This document shows, in pieces, positions 60,713-64,000 of a DNA stretch of 64,000 nt. The notes under the pieces are model-generated. The model was not told the DNA's origin. It saw only the letters and a program-made list of their open reading frames with translations, and made no database searches. Source of the stretch: Streptomyces tauricus. GTDB taxonomy: Bacteria; Actinomycetota; Actinomycetes; Streptomycetales; Streptomycetaceae. The stretch is taken from contig NZ_BMVY01000008.1 of assembly GCF_014650955.1 (NCBI RefSeq), positions 248,001 through 312,000 of the forward strand, given 5' to 3'. Numbering within the stretch: the stretch's first letter is position 1; every line of letters begins with the position of its first letter. A program made the position numbers and the translations under genes.

Positions 60713-61549
60713 TCAGGAGTGCGACAACTGCCCCGCGCCGCCGCCCCGACGGCGTATCCGCTCCTTGGTCCGCTCCGCCGACCGCTCCTGGCGCCGGGTC
60801 TTGCGCCGCTCGCGCCGCAGGGCCCGGGCGGTGCTGCTCGGCTCCGACACCACGCCGTGGCGCTGGTTCCACACCTGGCGCGTCACCCAGACGTCCAGCG
60901 CGCCCCACGTGGCGACCACCGTGCTCGCCACGCTGCTCAGCACCATGGGGAAAGCGAGCCAGGAACCGGCCAGCGTGCACAGGAAGGCGACCATCGCCTG
61001 GATCAGCGTGACGGCGATGATGATGACAGCGCGCACCGCCGACGTACGCACCGGATCGGGCAGCCGACGCCTGGTCGCGGGCTCCTCGACCCACAAGGGC
61101 CGGTAGTACCCCTGCTCCTCGGCCTCCGTGAGGAACTGCTCCTCCGCGCCGAACTGCTCCACGGATTCCGGCACCCGGCCGCTCCCGCTCCGCGCGTGGC
61201 GCCTCGCCCCGGCCTCCGTCACAGCCCCCGTCCTGCCCTCTCCCACAGCCCTCGTGCCCGCCTCGGCGGCGGACACCTCCGCGGCGGCCACCTCCGCGGC
61301 GGCCACGGCCCCTGTCTCCGCCGCGGGCGCGCTGGAGGCACCCATCGCAAGCGCGGACCTCCACCTGGCCTCCGCCACACGGTCCGCCTCCGCCGCCGCG
61401 AGGTTCATCGCCGCGAGGTCGGCCGCTATGTCCGCGTCGGCCGCGATGTCGGCCGGAATGCCTTGGCGCGGGATCTGTGACCCCCGCTCCGCCTCCGCGA
61501 TCGTCGTGGCGCCCGTACCGGGTGCCCCGTACCGCTCCGCCGTGCCCAT
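60713..61549 (-). CDS. Ala-rich hypothetical membrane protein
   Basis: The protein has 278 residues from the ATG at 61549; longer upstream frames have poor codon use. The N-terminal 130 residues are Ala/Glu-rich with heptad-like runs (AAAEVAAAEVSAAEAGTRA), which may form a coiled coil. Then come LPDPVRTSAVRAVIIIAV and a second hydrophobic stretch (WLAFPMVLSSVASTVVATWG), so two membrane helices, and a strongly basic C-terminus. No family was recognised. It diverges from the sensor kinase gene. Confidence 0.7.
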   Translation of the reverse strand: MGTAERYGAPGTGATTIAEAERGSQIPRQGIPADIAADADIAADLAAMNLAAAEADRVAEARWRSALAMGASSAPAAETGAVAAAEVAAAEVSAAEAGTRAVGEGRTGAVTEAGARRHARSGSGRVPESVEQFGAEEQFLTEAEEQGYYRPLWVEEPATRRRLPDPVRTSAVRAVIIIAVTLIQAMVAFLCTLAGSWLAFPMVLSSVASTVVATWGALDVWVTRQVWNQRHGVVSEPSSTARALRRERRKTRRQERSAERTKERIRRRGGGAGQLSHS

Positions 61550-61979
61550 CAACCTGTCACTCCCCACCGCCTGACAGCCGCTCGCTCCGGTGTCACGAGA
61601 CTCCGGCTCCCCATCGGCTGCCCGGCTTGCGCTGTTATACGCCCCCTGGGCGCGGCATACGGCACCTGCAGCCGATTCCGCCTCCAACTTCCATACAGAC
61701 AGACGATCGGCGTAAGCCGAAGATTCCCGGCGATCGAAAAATTTCGGCCAACTGATCTGCTGGGCGGTCGTGATCGCGCCCCTTTCCCCGCGCCGGATCC
61801 AGGGAGGCAATCTCCCGCAATGAACGGACAACTGCGGATGTCTCGTTCCGGATACGTGCCGAGTCGGTCCGGACAGGCTCGGACAGGCCTTCGAGATACC
61901 TGTGTGTCGGTAGTAGGCTCACGCCGTTTGTTGCCGTACATGTGTGCCCCCGGTTCCGGGGGCCGAGCTGGGGGAGGCC
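61550..61979 (+). promoter_or_regulatory. Divergent intergenic region before the sensor kinase
   Basis: This is a 430-base gap without a credible gene. CGGACAGGC is directly repeated near 61870 and 61880. TTCGAG (61890-61895) and TAGGCT (61914-61919), 18 bases apart, form a possible promoter for the kinase gene. GGGGAGG just before the ATG is its ribosome site, with a short spacer. Confidence 0.35.
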
Positions 61980-64000
61980 ATGCGCTTTCGCGGGAAGTCC
62001 ATCCGCCGGAAGATCGTGGCGCTGCTTCTCGTGCCGCTGGTTTCCCTGACCGGGATCTGGGGCTTCGCCACCGTACTGACGGGCCGCGAGGTCAACCAGC
62101 TGTTCGACACGACCTTCATCGTGCAGGAGATCGGCTATCCCACCGAGGACGTCATCAGCGTCCTCCAGGACGAGCGGCGTCAGACCCTCGTCTATCTCGC
62201 GGACCCCCGGGCCTCCGACGCCCTCACCGACCTGCGCCGTACCCGGACCGCCACCGACGAGGTCGTCTCGAAGATCCGCGGGAACGCCAGGGACGCCGAC
62301 GTACGGGACGAGATGGGTTCCGACACCACCGAGCGTCTCACCGCGATCCTGGACGCCTTCGACGGCGTCGGGTCGCTGCGCCAGAGCGTCGAGGACAACA
62401 CGGTCACCCGCGCCCAGGCCCTGGACCTCTACAACCGCCTGGTGGACCCCTGTTACATCCTCCTGGCCAACCTCCAGGTCCTCGACAACGTGGACGTGGA
62501 CAAGGAGGGCCGCGCCCTCGTCAACATGTCGCGCGCCCGTGAGCTGCTCGCCCGCGAGGACGCCCTGCTCGGCTCCGCCCTCGTCGTCGGGAAGGTGAGC
62601 CGCGACGAGGCACGCGACATCTCCGACCTCGTGGCGCAGCGCACGATCGTGTACGAGATCAACCTCCCGCAGCTGCCCGCCGCGGAGCGTGTCCGCTACG
62701 AGCACTACTGGAAGAACGCCGCCACCGCGCCCCTGCGCGTAGCCGAGCAGTCCGCCCTGGCCTCCGCGCCGGGCGCCCCGCGCGGCGTCACCGCGAAGAG
62801 CTGGGACGGCCTCGCCGACGACGTCCTCGACGGCCTCGACAAGTTCAACACCCAGGCGAGCGACCGCTTCCAGGACCGCGTCCGACCCGTCGCGGTCGGC
62901 GTCATCGTCAAGGCGGCCATCGCCGGCGTGCTCGGCCTCGCCGCGGTGCTCATCTCGCTCTTCATGTCCGTACGCATCGGCCGCAGCCTCATCCGCGACC
63001 TGCGCAGGCTCCGCCAGGAGGCCCACGAGACCGCCGGCGTCCGGCTGCCCAGCGTGATGCGCCGCCTCTCCGCGGGCGAACAGGTCGACGTCGAGACCGA
63101 GGTCCCGCGCCTGGAGTACGAGAAGAACGAGATCGGCGAGGTCAGCCAGGCGCTCAACAGCCTCCAGCGCTCCGCCGTCGAGGCCGCCGTCAAGCAGTCC
63201 GAACTGCGCAGCGGTGTCTCCGAGGTCTTCGTGAACCTCGCCCGCCGCAGCCAGGTCCTGCTGCACAAGCAGCTCACGCTCCTGGACACGATGGAACGCA
63301 GGACCGAGGACACCGACGAACTCGCCGACCTCTTCCGCCTCGACCACCTGACGACCCGTATGCGCCGGCACGCGGAAGGCCTGGTGATCCTCTCCGGAGC
63401 GGCCCCCTCCAGGCAGTGGCGCAAGCCCGTCCAGCTGATGGACGTCGTACGGGCCGCCGTCGCCGAGGTCGAGGACTACGAGCGCATCGAGGTCAGGCGG
63501 CTGCCGCGGATGGCGGTCACCGGATCGGCCGTCGCCGACCTCACCCACCTGGTGGCCGAACTCCTGGAGAACGCGACGGTGTTCTCGCCGCCGCACACGG
63601 CCGTACAGGTGCTCGGCGAGCGCGTCGCCAACGGTTTCACCCTGGAGATCCACGACCGCGGCCTCGGAATGGCCGCCGAGGCGCTCCTCGACGCCAACCT
63701 CCGTCTCGCCGAGACCCCCGAGTTCGAGCTCTCCGACACCGACCGGCTCGGGCTCTTCGTGGTCAGCCGGCTCGCCCAGCGGCAGAACGTACGCGTCTCC
63801 CTGCAGCCGTCCCCGTACGGCGGGACGACCGCGGTGGTCTTCGTACCCGACGCGCTGCTCTCGGACGACGTGCCCGACACCAACGGCGTCGGGTTCCGGC
63901 TCGACCGGGCGGTCCCCTCCAGGAACGCGAAGAACGAGGCCGACGAAGGCCGCAGGGCCGCCCTGTCGCAGGTGCCGGTCACCCTGCCCGGCCTGTCGGC
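61980..64000 (+). CDS. Nitrate/nitrite-sensor-domain histidine kinase, CvnA-like (3' end outside window)
   Basis: 673 codons are visible from the ATG at 61980. A first membrane helix (IVALLLVPLVSLTGIWGFA) leads to an extracytoplasmic NIT-type helical domain (about 35-300). A second helix (IVKAAIAGVLGLAAVLISLF, about 310) and a HAMP-like region follow. NLARRSQVLLHKQLTLLDTM then gives the conservon-type DHp region, and VAELLENATVFSPPHTAV the ATP-binding N-box (about 525). In Streptomyces such CvnA proteins head operons with CvnB (roadblock), CvnC and CvnD (GTPase), which would lie just beyond the window edge. Confidence 0.9.
   Translation, partial: MRFRGKSIRRKIVALLLVPLVSLTGIWGFATVLTGREVNQLFDTTFIVQEIGYPTEDVISVLQDERRQTLVYLADPRASDALTDLRRTRTATDEVVSKIRGNARDADVRDEMGSDTTERLTAILDAFDGVGSLRQSVEDNTVTRAQALDLYNRLVDPCYILLANLQVLDNVDVDKEGRALVNMSRARELLAREDALLGSALVVGKVSRDEARDISDLVAQRTIVYEINLPQLPAAERVRYEHYWKNAATAPLRVAEQSALASAPGAPRGVTAKSWDGLADDVLDGLDKFNTQASDRFQDRVRPVAVGVIVKAAIAGVLGLAAVLISLFMSVRIGRSLIRDLRRLRQEAHETAGVRLPSVMRRLSAGEQVDVETEVPRLEYEKNEIGEVSQALNSLQRSAVEAAVKQSELRSGVSEVFVNLARRSQVLLHKQLTLLDTMERRTEDTDELADLFRLDHLTTRMRRHAEGLVILSGAAPSRQWRKPVQLMDVVRAAVAEVEDYERIEVRRLPRMAVTGSAVADLTHLVAELLENATVFSPPHTAVQVLGERVANGFTLEIHDRGLGMAAEALLDANLRLAETPEFELSDTDRLGLFVVSRLAQRQNVRVSLQPSPYGGTTAVVFVPDALLSDDVPDTNGVGFRLDRAVPSRNAKNEADEGRRAALSQVPVTLPGLS

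Overview
The window is a high-GC actinobacterial chromosome segment, almost certainly Streptomyces. Third codon positions are very GC-rich, GTG starts are common, many genes overlap by four bases (ATGA or GTGA), and genus markers are present: RbpA with a sigma-R type promoter, Ppm1, an FxsA family protein, DasR-like operators at a chitinase gene, and a conservon-type (CvnA) sensor kinase. From memory, the order acyl-CoA dehydrogenase - chitinase - small 'SCO1431-type' membrane protein, and Lrp - amidohydrolase - Ppm1 - FxsA - RbpA - MFS - glycerophosphodiesterase, matches the S. coelicolor SCO1419-SCO1431 region. No tRNA, rRNA, CRISPR array, transposase or integrase was found.

Layout. 1-5 kb: end of a PH-domain membrane protein gene, two coupled CNNM/CBS membrane proteins and an EccA-like AAA ATPase. 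5-10 kb: a candidate small RNA, a uridine-kinase-like gene, an exported C39-like peptidase, a 48-residue membrane protein, a TetR regulator and a GH18 chitinase. 10-20 kb: acyl-CoA dehydrogenase, a Gly-X-Gln repeat protein, an uncharacterised protein next to an APH-like kinase, Lrp, amidohydrolase, Ppm1 and FxsA. 20-30 kb: rbpA, an MFS exporter, glycerophosphodiesterase, a divergent YczE/MocR pair, a degenerate FtsK-like ATPase with a small membrane partner, an ankyrin protein and a HEAT-like protein preceded by a 19-codon peptide. 30-33 kb: two GT4 glycosyltransferases plus an SGNH hydrolase in one overlapping operon.

33.5-38.8 kb holds a 5-oxoproline utilisation operon (MFS transporter, DUF1445 hydro-lyase/cyclase, PxpA, PxpB, PxpC) divergent from a GntR regulator, with a 17-bp operator inside the promoter. 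39-46.6 kb holds three uncharacterised genes whose last member is a 1585-residue SMC/MukB-like ATPase. The trio resembles MksF/MksE/MksB or JetA/JetB/JetC, but no JetD/MksG nuclease is in the window. It is the best candidate for an undescribed system here.

46.6-60.6 kb encodes what looks like a complete route from choline to glycine: choline dehydrogenase, betaine aldehyde dehydrogenase, a Rieske betaine demethylase with separate ferredoxin and reductase, dimethylglycine oxidase, sarcosine oxidase and mycothiol-dependent formaldehyde dehydrogenase, plus a permease and an IclR regulator. 60.7-64 kb has an Ala-rich membrane protein and the start of a CvnA-like sensor kinase.

A dispersed intergenic repeat of about 35 bp (core GGGGCGCGGGGAACGGCGC) sits in many gaps, often in tandem or as hairpins between convergent genes.
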